A stretch of 64,000 nucleotides of DNA from AP-15 sp963775875 (GCA_963775875.1 CAVZKP010000019.1:62001-126000), one strand, 5' to 3'; counted from the stretch's first letter, positions 51,172 to 59,919 are shown. Translations and numbers: made by a program. Notes: generated by a model from the sequence alone, not told the origin.

Positions 51172-52515
51172 TTACGATGTCGCCTGCAACGCTACGATGC
51201 GACTCCGCTGCCGGCCCGGCAGCGCCAGGAACGCGGTCGCCACCGCGGCGATCGCCGCAAACACACAGGCGGATAGAAAGACGTAGGTCGGCGGCAACCC
51301 GCGCGACAACAGAAACCCGCCGAGCGGCGCCGCGGCGATGCCGCCCAAGCGCCCGACGCCGGTGGCAAAGCCGTAACCGCTGGTGCGCATCCGCGCCGGA
51401 TAGAGCTTGCCGCAGGCCGCGTTCAAGCCGGTCTGGCTGCCGAGCACCGTCAGCCCGGCCATCAGGACGACGGCAAGGATCGCGAGATAAGGCAATGCGA
51501 CCAGCGATATCAGCGAGATGAACACGATCCCGGCGGCATAATGCACCGCCAGCGAGCGCCGCGTACCGAAGCGGTCGATCGCCCATCCGAGGTAGAGCAC
51601 GGCGAAGATCCCGCCGAGCGGATAGAGGCTCGTCGCGAACACCGCCTGGGCCGGCGTCATGCCGATCAGGTGGAGGACCTCCGGCAGCCAGAAGATGAAC
51701 AGAAAGAGGTTCAACAGGCTGCAAAAGAAGATTATCCAAAGCAGGGTGGTCTGCAGCGCGTACCCCTCGCCAAACAGCAACCTGATCGGATTGCCCCGCG
51801 CGACGTCGAGCAAATGCGCCCCTGCCGGTGCGTGCGCAATGTCGAGGCGCTGCAACAGCGCATGCTGGCGCGGCGCGAGGTTCGCTCTCACGGCGAGCAA
51901 GCGCGGCGATTCAGGGAGCCAGAATGCCGCGATCGCGATCAGCACCAGCGGGAAAACACCGCCGATGATAAAGATGATCGGCCAGCCGAAACCCTGGCTC
52001 AGCAGCAAGGAGACGACCAGACCACCGAGGAAGCCGCCGAGCGGCGCCCCGGTGAAGGTCAACATGATCATCATCGCGCGCAGGCGCTGCGGCGTATAAT
52101 CGCCGGTCAGCGCCACCGTTCCGGCAAATCCGCCGGCGATCCCGGCGCCGGTGAAAAACCGCGTCCCCGCCAGAAAGTGGAGCGAGGGCGAAAACGCGCT
52201 CGCCAGCGAGGCGAGGCCGAACAGCGCCAGGCTGATCAGCAGCAACGGCTTTCGTCCAAAGCGGTCGCCGATCGGACCAGCGAGCAGGGCGCCCGCCATC
52301 ACGCCGATATTCGACCACAGAAAGGCCAGCGCGAATGATGACGGCGCCACATGCCAGGCATGGGTCAAGGATGGCACCGACCAGCCGATCGAGCCGACAT
52401 CATAGCCGTCGCACATCTGGATAAGGCCACAGATTACCGCGACGCGGATCTGCAAGCCGCCCAGCCGCTGATTTTCCAGCGCGTGTTCGGTCGCGGACGA
52501 GTGCATTTGCGCCAT
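51172..52515 (-). CDS. MFS transporter, aromatic acid:proton symporter (AAHS)-like
   Basis: 447 residues, 12 membrane helices. Helix 1 carries the DGYD pattern (IQMCDGYDVGSIGWSVPSLTH) typical of AAHS carriers. The loop between helices 2 and 3 has the MFS signature GPIGDRFGRKPLLL, and helix 7-8 has YLGWAIDRFGTRRSL. A cytoplasmic loop of about 60 residues separates the two halves. It probably imports an aromatic or other organic acid with protons. ATG at 52515 follows GGGAG at 8 bases; the extra 16 residues of the open frame are unlikely to be translated. Confidence 0.87.
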   Translation of the reverse strand: MAQMHSSATEHALENQRLGGLQIRVAVICGLIQMCDGYDVGSIGWSVPSLTHAWHVAPSSFALAFLWSNIGVMAGALLAGPIGDRFGRKPLLLISLALFGLASLASAFSPSLHFLAGTRFFTGAGIAGGFAGTVALTGDYTPQRLRAMMIMLTFTGAPLGGFLGGLVVSLLLSQGFGWPIIFIIGGVFPLVLIAIAAFWLPESPRLLAVRANLAPRQHALLQRLDIAHAPAGAHLLDVARGNPIRLLFGEGYALQTTLLWIIFFCSLLNLFLFIFWLPEVLHLIGMTPAQAVFATSLYPLGGIFAVLYLGWAIDRFGTRRSLAVHYAAGIVFISLISLVALPYLAILAVVLMAGLTVLGSQTGLNAACGKLYPARMRTSGYGFATGVGRLGGIAAAPLGGFLLSRGLPPTYVFLSACVFAAIAAVATAFLALPGRQRSRIVALQATS

Positions 52516-52768
52516 CGTCAAACTCCCTGTTCGCCTCGTGCCGCCAGTGCTTTGAACCGGCAATGCCCATTCGGGCTATTGGTGTTTCGTTTATATACGG
52601 AAATCAATGCTGGGCTAAAAGCGGCATCTGGCGGTCCTGCCGGCGGGCAGACGGCACGCCTGGGAACCGCCCGCCGCGCCTCGCCGCGGCTACCTGGAAG
52701 GGCGGCCCGAACCTTGGCTCAATATCGGTGGCGAACCGACACAAGCCTCGCAGGACGAGGAGACCGGG

Positions 52769-53161
52769 TCAGGCGGCGTTGCGGTCGAGCAGCTCGATAT
52801 GGACGTTTTGCGGGCCGCGCAGAAAGGCGATGCGCACGCCGGGGCGGATCGTCTTGGGCTCGACGGTGAATTCGGCGCCCTTCTGTTTGAGTTCGGCGAC
52901 CACCGCATCGATCCCGTCGACCCGCAGCCCGAGATGTTCGAGCCCGAGATAAGGCGGCTCCGGCGGCGGGGCGATGGCCTGCTCCTCGGGCACCTGGGCG
53001 ATGAACACGGCGACGCCGCCGAGATTGAGATCGAGGCGCGGTTTGCCGTCCGACTGCACCGAGCGGATGATCTCGGCGCCGAACATCGCTTCGTACCAGC
53101 GGGCGGTCTCTTCGGCGTTGGGGCTGCGCAGATGGATATGGTCGTATTTGAAAATCGTCAT
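52769..53161 (-). CDS. Glyoxalase/VOC-family protein
   Basis: 130 residues with one pair of beta-alpha-beta-beta-beta motifs. YDHIHLRSPNAEETARWYEAMFGAEI opens the domain, LGLEHLGLRVDGIDAVVAELKQKGAEFTVEP carries the second half and VHIELLDRN provides the C-terminal acidic ligand. Candidate metal ligands are the first His (DHIH), His in LEHLG and Glu in HIELLD. It could be a dioxygenase, lyase or isomerase. ATG at 53161 follows GGAGAA. It lies 61 bp after the frameshifted enoyl-CoA hydratase on the same strand, suggesting a shared catabolic unit. Confidence 0.82.
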   Translation of the reverse strand: MTIFKYDHIHLRSPNAEETARWYEAMFGAEIIRSVQSDGKPRLDLNLGGVAVFIAQVPEEQAIAPPPEPPYLGLEHLGLRVDGIDAVVAELKQKGAEFTVEPKTIRPGVRIAFLRGPQNVHIELLDRNAA

Positions 53162-53222
53162 CGCGGTTCTCCGTTGCCTGTGCGTCAACTCTAGGCCGCG
53201 CCCGGACCCGGTTCCAGCCCGA

Positions 53223-54012
53223 TCACGCGCCGCGTACCTTGGGGCGGCGCCGCTCCCGCCAGGCGTTATGGCTCTCCTTGGCGTCTTCGGTCATCGACAG
53301 AGCCATGAAGCGGTAAAGATCGATATAGGCGGCGTCGGCGACATTGGGCATGTCGAGGCCGCGGTTCAGCAATTCCTTGGCGAGCCGTGGAAGCCAGCGG
53401 CGGCAATTCCGCCAGGCGCTCGGCAATCGCCGTGGTCTGGGTCCGGAACTCGGCATGCGGCACCAGCCATTGCGCGAGACCGAAGCGAAAGGCTTCCTCC
53501 GCGTTCATCGGATAGCCCATCGCCACCTTCATCGCCTGACCCTTGCCGACCCAGCGGGCGAGGCGGACGATGCCGCCATGGTTCGGCAAGATGCCGAGCG
53601 CCACCTGCGGCAGGCGCCATTCGGCGCGGTCGGAGGCGATGATCAGATCGCAGCAATAGGTGACGATGCAGCCGATGCCGACGGCATAGCCATTGACCGC
53701 GGCGATGACCGGCTTGGGAAATTCGCTCAACACCTGGCCGGCGGTGCGGCGGCGCTGCGGCAGGCCGGCGATAAACTCGGCCATCGAATCCTGCCGGTGG
53801 GTGCGCGGGTCCTTGAGGTTGGCGCCGGCCGAAAACGCCCCGCCCGCCTCGTCGCCGGTCAGCACCACGATCCTGATCTCGTCATCGGCCGCCATCTCCT
53901 CGCAACGCTGCGCGATCTCCTCGTTGAAATCCTCGCCCCAGCAGTTGCGCGCCTGGGGCCGGCTCAAGGTCAGCCAGCCGACATGGTTGCGCTTTTCGTA
54001 GAGCACCGGCAT
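53223..54012 (-). pseudogene. Enoyl-CoA hydratase/isomerase-family protein, single-base frameshift near the C-terminus
   Basis: About 263 residues if repaired; a crotonase-fold enzyme acting on acyl-CoA thioesters. VGWLTLSRPQARNCWGEDF, the oxyanion-hole loop GGAFSAGANLKD and PVIAAVNGYAVGIGCIVTYCCDLIIAS are clear. After AIAERLAELPPLAS the frame breaks near 53388; dropping one base (an A on the coding strand) restores RLAKELLNRGLDMPNVADAAYIDLY-type text to the stop at 53223, the normal family ending with a helical tail. The uncorrected frame would run only to 53266. The Glu pair expected in the active site cannot be assigned with confidence. The ATG at 54012 lacks a strong ribosome-binding site. 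Confidence 0.8.
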
Positions 54013-54164
54013 CGCCCGCTCCTGTGATCAGACCAACTCGTCCGGCCGATCTTGCCCCTCGGCTGCAGCGAAATGCACCCATAATCCCGCGGGCGCTGAT
54101 AGAGTGGAGGCAGTTGGCGTCGGCAAAGCGGGAAGCGATGCGGGAGGAAGCGAAGGAAGGCGTC

Positions 54165-55448
54165 ATGCCCGACGCAGTACGGGTTGGCGCCCACGATGCT
54201 GGAGTGGCCCGGCGCGCCGCGCGGTTTGCGGACAGCATCGAGACCGGCTCGTCCTGGGTGGCGGCGGCGGTTGCGATGTCCATTTTGTCGATCTCCTACG
54301 GCGCGCCGCTGATCGTCGTGGTCGGGCTCAAGCCGATCGCCGCGGCGCTCGGCGGCGACCGTTCGGTGGTCGCTTTGGCCGCGGCGCTGGTCTGGGTCGG
54401 AACCGGCACCGGCGGCATCCTGATGGGCTGGGTGGCGGACCGGGTCGGCGTGCGCCGGACGGTGATCTGCGGCGCGTTGATGACCGCGCTCGGCCTTGTC
54501 GTTTCGTCGATCGGCAAGGTGTGGACGCTCTATCTCGGGCACGCGCTGCTGATCGGCTTTCTCGGCGGCGGCGCGCTCTACCCGCCGCTGCTGATCCATG
54601 TCAGCCGCTGGTTCGACCGCCGCCGCGGCACCGCGCTGGCGGTGATCTCGTCCGGGCAGTATGTCGCCGGGATGATCTGGCCGAGCGTGTTTCAGCACTG
54701 GCTGGGCTGGTTCGGCTGGCAGGCGACGATGCTGTCTTATGCCGTCGTGGTGGTTGCGGTCGCGCCGATGGCGCTGTTTTTGCGGCCGGCGCCACAGCCG
54801 GGGCGCGCCGTGGGTTCGGCCACGATCGTCGTTCGCGGCACCCATGCGCTCGGCTTGCGGCCCAATACGGTGCAGGGGCTGCTGTGCGCCGCGGCATTCC
54901 TGTGCTGCGTGCCGATGGCGATGCCGGCCGGGCATCTGGTGGCGTTGTGCAGCGATCTCGGCATCTCGCCGGCGCAGGGTGCGGCAATGCTGTCGGTGCT
55001 GCTCGGCTGCGCCTTTGTCAGCCGCCAGTTCTGGGGCTGGCTCGCCGACCGGATCGGCGGCCTCGGCTCGGTGCTGGCCGGCTCGGCCTGCCAGGCATTG
55101 GCGATCGCCGCGTTTTCGGTGACCAGGAGCGAGGCCGGGCTGTTCGCGGTCTCGGCCGCCTACGGGCTCGGCTTTAGCGGCATCATTCCGGCCTATGTGG
55201 TGGCGATCCGCGAACTGTTCCCGTCATCCGATGCGTCGTGGCGGGTGCCGACAATGCTGTTCGCCGGGATGTCGGGGATGGCGTTCGGCGGCTGGTTCGC
55301 CGGCGCGCTTTACGACAGCTTCGGCTTTTACGCCCCGGCCTTCGCCGCCGGCGCGCTGTTCAACCTGGGCAACCTGATGGTGATCGGGTTCCTCGTGGTC
55401 CGCCAGGCGCGCGGCGCCGCCCGACTGATGGCAGCGTCTGCGGCATAG
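54165..55448 (+). CDS. MFS transporter, monocarboxylate/oxalate-type
   Basis: 427 residues with 12 predicted helices. Between helices 2 and 3 comes GWVADRVGVRRTVICGA, between 8 and 9 GWLADRIGGLGSVLAGS; helix 5 has GQYVAGMIWPSVFQHWLG, the pattern of the monocarboxylate/OFA branch. AGMSGMAFGGWFAGALYDSFGFY near the end is also typical. It probably exports or imports a carboxylate. ATG at 54165 follows GGAAGG and avoids a long basic extension present in the open frame. It is divergent from the enoyl-CoA hydratase gene. Confidence 0.82.
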   Translation: MPDAVRVGAHDAGVARRAARFADSIETGSSWVAAAVAMSILSISYGAPLIVVVGLKPIAAALGGDRSVVALAAALVWVGTGTGGILMGWVADRVGVRRTVICGALMTALGLVVSSIGKVWTLYLGHALLIGFLGGGALYPPLLIHVSRWFDRRRGTALAVISSGQYVAGMIWPSVFQHWLGWFGWQATMLSYAVVVVAVAPMALFLRPAPQPGRAVGSATIVVRGTHALGLRPNTVQGLLCAAAFLCCVPMAMPAGHLVALCSDLGISPAQGAAMLSVLLGCAFVSRQFWGWLADRIGGLGSVLAGSACQALAIAAFSVTRSEAGLFAVSAAYGLGFSGIIPAYVVAIRELFPSSDASWRVPTMLFAGMSGMAFGGWFAGALYDSFGFYAPAFAAGALFNLGNLMVIGFLVVRQARGAARLMAASAA

Positions 55449-55458
55449 CGCCCGAGCC

Positions 55459-56217
55459 TCAAAAATGGATCTCGTACTCGGCCTGCCAGCGAAGGGTTTC
55501 GCGCGGTGCGGCCGGGGTTACGCCGAACAGAATGCCGCCGTTCCACTTCAAGCTGCCGGCGCCGAGCTGGCCGATGGTGCCGAATAATTGCGGGCCGATG
55601 CGGTTGTCCTGCGGCCACCCGGAATCGTACCCGGCAAAGCCGCTCGGCTGGCCATAAGCCTGGAAGCCCGGTTCGATCGGCGTGCCGAGGGCGATGCGTG
55701 TCTCCCAGGCGTATAAAAAGGCCGGCCGGGCCGAGGCGTTATTGCCGATGTCTTTTTCGATGAACAGGTTGACGGTATCGATCGTGCCAAAGATTTCCTT
55801 ACGGAATATCGGTCCAAAGGTGGTTTCATCGGGGCTGTCGGCCAGCGTGGTCTTGCCGAACTCGGCGAAAAACCCGGCATCGGCCCAGTATTCGCCGCGT
55901 TCGGTAAACTGGAAGATGTTCTCCGAGGTGACCTGACTGAAATTGACCGACTGGCCGGGACCGGCGGAACGTTCCTGCTCGAGCTCGAGCTCGGTGCGCC
56001 AGAAGCCATTGACGCCGTATTCGAACTCCTCGGTAAAGCTGGCTTCGCCGCTATGCGCGGCGAGCGGGTCGTGACCGATGTCGCCGAGCGGCTCGATTGC
56101 GATCTCGCCGGTTTCGGCGTCGGGCTGCTGGACTTTGAAATCGGCCGCGGCGGGGACCGTCGCCGCCAGGCCGAGCACGGCGCCGGCCAGCAGAGTCCAA
56201 CTGCTAATGCTACGCAT
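55459..56217 (-). CDS. Probable outer-membrane beta-barrel protein of the iron operon
   Basis: 252 residues with a signal peptide (MRSISSWTLLAGAVLGLAATVPAAA). The mature chain alternates polar and aromatic residues in short strands (FTEEFEYGVNGFWRTELELEQ, SENIFQFTERGEYWADAGFFAEFG, NRIGPQLFGTIGQLG, GGILFGVT), ends in aromatic EYEIHF, and contains no hydrophobic helix, which together suggest an outer-membrane barrel. It is the third gene after the cupredoxin and FTR1 genes on the same strand. The start is chosen at 56217, five bases after GGAG; an ATG at 56223 and a TTG at 56229 are also in frame. Confidence 0.65.
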   Translation of the reverse strand: MRSISSWTLLAGAVLGLAATVPAAADFKVQQPDAETGEIAIEPLGDIGHDPLAAHSGEASFTEEFEYGVNGFWRTELELEQERSAGPGQSVNFSQVTSENIFQFTERGEYWADAGFFAEFGKTTLADSPDETTFGPIFRKEIFGTIDTVNLFIEKDIGNNASARPAFLYAWETRIALGTPIEPGFQAYGQPSGFAGYDSGWPQDNRIGPQLFGTIGQLGAGSLKWNGGILFGVTPAAPRETLRWQAEYEIHF

Positions 56218-56284
56218 TCGCATCTCCAAGGTTCGAAATATCGCGAAAGATCGCCAGCGCGCGATGCTAGAGCGCGAGATCAGC

Positions 56285-57130
56285 TCAAATCGAGGCGGTC
56301 GCCACCGGCCGGCCGGGCGATCTTCCCGGTCCCCGCCCGATCACCCGCATCAGGGTGCCGATGATCAGCAGAGTCCCCAGGTAGAACACCACTTGGATCC
56401 CGGCCGGCTCGGCGGAATAGCCGATCAGCACATGCAGCAGCAGCCCCAGCATGCTGTTCTCGCTCAGGATCGAGGAGGTGTTCCACAAATCGTTGCCGAG
56501 CGCCGGCAACAAATTAGCCTGCATCAGAAAGGCCGCGCCCTGCGAGGCCATGCCGGCGGCCAATAGCAGAATGAGCCAGCTGGTGACCGCGAACAGCCGA
56601 TGCAGCGGAATGGCGAGAAGGCCGAGATAGATCAGCGCGCCGAGCGCGGCGCCGCCGGCCAGCCCGACAACCCCGCCCATCAGCATGCCGAGCCCGCTCG
56701 CGCCCGAGGCGATCGCGATGCCGTAGAGAAACAGCACGATCTCGGAGCCTTCGCGCAGCACCGCGATGCCGACGACCAGCCCCAGCGCATAGAGCGGCCG
56801 GCCGCCGCCTGCCACTGCCTTGCCGAGCGTCGCCGCCGCCGAGGCCAGTTCGCGCCCGTGACGGTTCATCCAGATGTTGTGCCAGCCCAGCATCGCCACC
56901 GCGGTAAACAGGATCGCGGCGTTGAACAGTTCCTGCCCGATGCCGTTGACCGCATCGGCGATCGCGCCGGCGCAGGCGGCGACCAGAGCGGCGCCGATGA
57001 TCCCCGCGGCGATTCCGCCGGCGACCCAGACGCCGCGGCGCGGCACGCCCCGGCTCGCCGCTAGCACGATGCCGACGACCAGCGAGGCCTCGAGGACCTC
57101 GCGGAAGACGATGATCGCTGTCGCCAACAT
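56285..57130 (-). CDS. FTR1-family high-affinity iron permease (FtrC/EfeU-like)
   Basis: 281 residues, seven membrane helices. The two REXXE motifs that handle iron are REVLE near residue 10 and REGSE near residue 126. FREVLEASLVVGIVLA and AVLREGSEIVLFLYGIA are textbook. It moves ferric iron produced by oxidation at the outer face of the inner membrane. No large N-terminal domain is present, so it resembles FtrC or EfeU rather than FtrC fusions. It starts 11 bp after the cupredoxin gene stop, on the same strand, forming one transcription unit with the barrel protein. Confidence 0.9.
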   Translation of the reverse strand: MLATAIIVFREVLEASLVVGIVLAASRGVPRRGVWVAGGIAAGIIGAALVAACAGAIADAVNGIGQELFNAAILFTAVAMLGWHNIWMNRHGRELASAAATLGKAVAGGGRPLYALGLVVGIAVLREGSEIVLFLYGIAIASGASGLGMLMGGVVGLAGGAALGALIYLGLLAIPLHRLFAVTSWLILLLAAGMASQGAAFLMQANLLPALGNDLWNTSSILSENSMLGLLLHVLIGYSAEPAGIQVVFYLGTLLIIGTLMRVIGRGPGRSPGRPVATASI

Positions 57131-57141
57131 GTCGCTACTCG

Positions 57142-57468
57142 CTATTTGACAATCAGGTGGCCGCGGGTTTGCGGGTGGAAATCGTCGAAAAACTCATAGC
57201 TGCCGGGATCGAGCGGTCCGACGAAAACCGTGACTTCCCGACCGGGAGGCACGATTTTTTCGCGGTGGAGCTGGTGGCTTTCGAATTCGGATGGGGTCGG
57301 GTTGTCGTTGCGCACCACGAGCTTGACCTTGACCCCGGCCGGGATCTGGAGCTCACTCGGCACGAACTGCTGGTTCTTCAGCGCCAGCGCGAAACTGGGA
57401 TCGTCGGCGCGGGCGGGCGCCGCGGCGGCGAGAGCGAGCAGTGCCGCAACCCAGGCGATACGACGCAT
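57142..57468 (-). CDS. Periplasmic cupredoxin-domain protein (FtrB-like)
   Basis: 108 residues with a signal peptide (MRRIAWVAALLALAAAAPARAD). The cupredoxin strands are FALALKNQQFVPSELQIPAGVKVKLVVRNDNPTPSEFES, then HQLHREKIVPPGREVTVFVGPLDPGSYEFFDDFHPQTRGHLIV. Histidines in ESHQLHRE and the C-terminal FHPQT may bind copper or iron; the usual Cys is absent, as in FtrB-like proteins. It is expected to oxidise ferrous iron for the FTR1 permease next to it. It is the first gene of the operon and lies 24 bp beyond two Fur-like boxes. Confidence 0.85.
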   Translation of the reverse strand: MRRIAWVAALLALAAAAPARADDPSFALALKNQQFVPSELQIPAGVKVKLVVRNDNPTPSEFESHQLHREKIVPPGREVTVFVGPLDPGSYEFFDDFHPQTRGHLIVK

Positions 57469-57491
57469 CGAAAAACCCGATCAGCTGCAAA

Positions 57492-57506
57492 TGCGAACTT
57501 CTCGCA
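57492..57506 (-). promoter_or_regulatory. Fur-like box 1 of the iron operon
   Basis: TGCGAACTTCTCGCA has the inverted TGCGA/TCGCA ends and total length of alphaproteobacterial Fur boxes (TGCGAATnATTCGCA type), matching at about 11 of 14 fixed positions. It lies 24-38 bp before the ATG of the cupredoxin gene. Confidence 0.45.
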
Positions 57507-57523
57507 GTCTCACCCAATCGGCA

Positions 57524-57540
57524 TTGCGAATCAATCTCAA
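57524..57540 (-). promoter_or_regulatory. Fur-like box 2 of the iron operon
   Basis: TTGCGAATCAATCTCAA (plus-strand reading) is an imperfect palindrome with halves TTGCGAAT and TTGAGATT, close to the Fur pattern. Its centre is 33 bp, about three helical turns, from box 1, so the two could bind repressor dimers on one face of the helix. Confidence 0.45.
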
Positions 57541-57626
57541 ATCATCGGCGTGTTGCGCCACCGTGACATGCGCCCGGCGCATCCCTTGGCGCCGTCCCGC
57601 CGGCTGGGCTTTCGCCGGCTGGGATT

Positions 57627-58289
57627 TCAGGGGTCGAGCCGGCCGAGAAGGGCGGCGAACACCGCCTCGAACATCGCCGCGGTCAGCCTTCCGGTATTGG
57701 TGTTGAGGCGCGAGCAATGGTAGCTGTCGGCGAGCAATCTGCCGTCCGGCAGCGTATACAGCGCACCATGGGCGAAGCGAAATAGCGCGCGGCGCAGGCC
57801 GAGAGCGGCGAGGACGGCGTCGTGGGCGATCGACCCCAGCGCCAGGATCGCCCGCAGCTGCGGCATTCGCGCGATTTCGGCCGCCAGAAAACCGCGGCAG
57901 CAGGCGATCTCGCCGGGCAGCGGTCGGTTCTGCGGCGGCACACACCGCACCGCATTGGTGATGCGCGCCCGGCGCAGCGCCAGCCCGTCATCGGGGCGGG
58001 CGTCGTAATCGCCCTCGGCCAGGCCGAACTTCCGCAACGTGGCGTACAGCAACTGGCCGGCATGGTCGCCGGTAAACGGGCGTCCGGTGCGGTTCGCCCC
58101 TCTCAGACCCGGCGCCAGGCCGACGATCAGCAAATCGGCGCGACCGCCGCCGAACGGCGGAACCGGCGCATTGAACCACTCGGGATGGGCGGTGCGCTGC
58201 GCCTGGCGAAAGGCGGCGAGGCGCGGACAGAGCGGGCAGTCGCGCGGCGGGAGCGCCTCAGAGAGCGCCGCCGGCGCCGGGATGCTCAC
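57627..58289 (-). CDS. Uracil-DNA glycosylase, family 5 type
   Basis: 220 residues. It removes uracil (and possibly hypoxanthine) from DNA. The N-terminus has the iron-sulfur type CPLCPRL, the active-site motif A is VGLAPGLRGANRTGRPFTGD, and TNAVRCVPPQNRPLPGEIACCRGFL supplies further cysteines for a 4Fe-4S cluster. The C-terminal motif is DSYHCSRLNTNTGRL. GLAPG and the lack of an Asp/Asn water activator in motif A indicate family 5 (UDGb). GTG at 58289 overlaps the stop of the NYN gene by 4 bp (GTGA), which decides the start and shows translational coupling. Confidence 0.88.
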   Translation of the reverse strand: MSIPAPAALSEALPPRDCPLCPRLAAFRQAQRTAHPEWFNAPVPPFGGGRADLLIVGLAPGLRGANRTGRPFTGDHAGQLLYATLRKFGLAEGDYDARPDDGLALRRARITNAVRCVPPQNRPLPGEIACCRGFLAAEIARMPQLRAILALGSIAHDAVLAALGLRRALFRFAHGALYTLPDGRLLADSYHCSRLNTNTGRLTAAMFEAVFAALLGRLDP

Positions 58290-58867
58290 GCCTCGTCGAC
58301 GGTTTCGGTCCGCGGCCGCTGCATTTCCTCCCGGCCGTGATGGTTGCGCATGATGTTCGCCGCCAGATCCTGCAGCTCGATGAAATTGTCGGCCTGACGG
58401 CGCAGATCGTCCGAGACCATCGGCGGCGAGGAGCGGATCGTCGACACCACCGACACGCGCACGCCGCGGCGCTGCACCGCCTCGACCAGCCGGCGGAAAT
58501 CGCCGTCGCCCGAGAACAGCACCGCGTGGTCGATATATTGGGCCATTTCGAGCATGTCGATCGCCAGTTCGATATCCATGTTGCCCTTGATCCGCCGCCG
58601 TCCCATCGCGTCGGTAAACTCCTTGGTCGGCTTGGTCACCATCGCGTAACCATTGTAGTCGAGCCAATCAACGAGCGGCCGAATCGGCGAATATTCCTGA
58701 TCTTCGACCAGAGCGGTATAATAAAATGCTCGGATCAGCCGCCCTTTGGTGCTGAACAGGTCAAGCAATCGTTTGTAATCGATGTCGAATGAGAGGCCTC
58801 GTGCTGCCGAATAGAGGTTGGCGCCGTCGATGAATATGGCGATTCGTTCTTCCGGATAGAAAATCAT
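58286..58867 (-). CDS. NYN-domain (LabA/DUF88-like) protein, putative ribonuclease
   Basis: 193 residues. The NYN fold is a PIN-like nuclease. ERIAIFIDGANLYSAARGL contains the first acidic residue (ID), then KGNMDIELAIDMLEMAQY the second and third, and VLFSGDGDFRRLVEAVQRRGVRVSVV the fourth. All catalytic-type aspartates are present, so activity is likely, although the LabA group is not well characterised. The C-terminal helix carries QADNFIELQDLAANIMRNHH. ATG at 58867 is the first after a GAGGGAG site about 12 bases upstream. It is coupled by a 4-bp overlap to the uracil-DNA glycosylase gene. Confidence 0.86.
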   Translation of the reverse strand: MIFYPEERIAIFIDGANLYSAARGLSFDIDYKRLLDLFSTKGRLIRAFYYTALVEDQEYSPIRPLVDWLDYNGYAMVTKPTKEFTDAMGRRRIKGNMDIELAIDMLEMAQYIDHAVLFSGDGDFRRLVEAVQRRGVRVSVVSTIRSSPPMVSDDLRRQADNFIELQDLAANIMRNHHGREEMQRPRTETVDEA

Positions 58868-59079
58868 CGGATGTAATGCTCCCTCGAATGTGATAATAAA
58901 AGTGTCGTACAGGGCGCAGTCCGGGTCAAGCGCGACGTACCCACAGCGGTTCGCCGCCGCCGCCTGCCAGCGCAACCCCATCGAGCATAGAGGTGCAATC
59001 GACGATCGCTCTCGACGCGCCAGATCAAGACAGGGAAGATCGGCCGCAGAACAGCCATTAGACCAGCAGCGGAGGCAGC

Positions 59080-59829
59080 ATGAACATCGATCTCGCCGGA
59101 AAGCGCGCGGTGGTGACTGGTGGCAGCAAGGGCATCGGGCGGGCAATCGCGCTCGCTTTTGCCGAGGCCGGGGCAGGGGTGTCGATCTGTGCGCGGGGCG
59201 CCGAGGCGCTGGCTGCGACGCGCGCGGATATCGCGGCGTTTGGCGGCGCCGCGCATGCCATGGGTTGCGATCTTGGCGATCAGGCGGCGCTGGCGCGCTA
59301 TATCGAAGCGGCGGCGGCGGCGCTCGGCGGGATCGACATTCTGGTCAACAATGCCTCCGGTTTCGGCACCAGCGACGACGAGGCCGGCTGGGCGGCCAGC
59401 ATCTCGATCGATTTGCTGGCGACGGTGCGGGCGACGCGCGCGGCGTTGCCATTCCTCGAAAATTCCGCGGCTGGGGCGATCGTCAATATCTCATCGATCT
59501 CCGGGTTTCGCGCTTCGGCCCGCACCCCGCCCTATGGCGCGGTCAAGGCGGCGATCCTTGAATATACCCAGACCAGCGCCGCGCAATTCGCCCGCAAGGG
59601 CATCCGCGTCAACTGCATCGCTCCCGGCTCGATCGAGTTTCCTGGCGGCACCTGGGAGCGGGTGAAGAACCACAATCCCAACCTCTACGCGGCAATCCTG
59701 CGCAGCATCCCGTTCGGGCGCCTCGGCCGGCCGGACGAGGTGGCGCGGGTGGCGCTGTTCCTGTGCTCGCCGCTGGCCGGCTGGGTCACCGGCCAGAACA
59801 TTGCCGTCGATGGCGGGCAGATGCTGTGA
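59080..59829 (+). CDS. SDR-family oxidoreductase
   Basis: 249 residues, classical short-chain dehydrogenase. The cofactor motif is TGGSKGIGRA near residue 13, the NNASG motif at residue 91 and the catalytic Ser-Tyr-Lys set at SISGF and PPYGAVKAAI (Tyr and Lys near residues 151 and 155). ICARG after the second strand (Arg near residue 41) suggests NADP(H). It ends with GWVTGQNIAVDGGQML, a common closure. The substrate is not evident. CAGCGGAGGCAGC precedes the ATG. The thioesterase gene follows about 90 bp later on the same strand. Confidence 0.9.
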   Translation: MNIDLAGKRAVVTGGSKGIGRAIALAFAEAGAGVSICARGAEALAATRADIAAFGGAAHAMGCDLGDQAALARYIEAAAAALGGIDILVNNASGFGTSDDEAGWAASISIDLLATVRATRAALPFLENSAAGAIVNISSISGFRASARTPPYGAVKAAILEYTQTSAAQFARKGIRVNCIAPGSIEFPGGTWERVKNHNPNLYAAILRSIPFGRLGRPDEVARVALFLCSPLAGWVTGQNIAVDGGQML

Positions 59830-59919
59830 GGCGGCCGCCCCGATATCCGCACCTGGCGTGAGGTTGCCCTGCGCCGATCCACCGATCTTGTTGTTCTTTC
59901 ACGACCTCTGAGGATAGGG

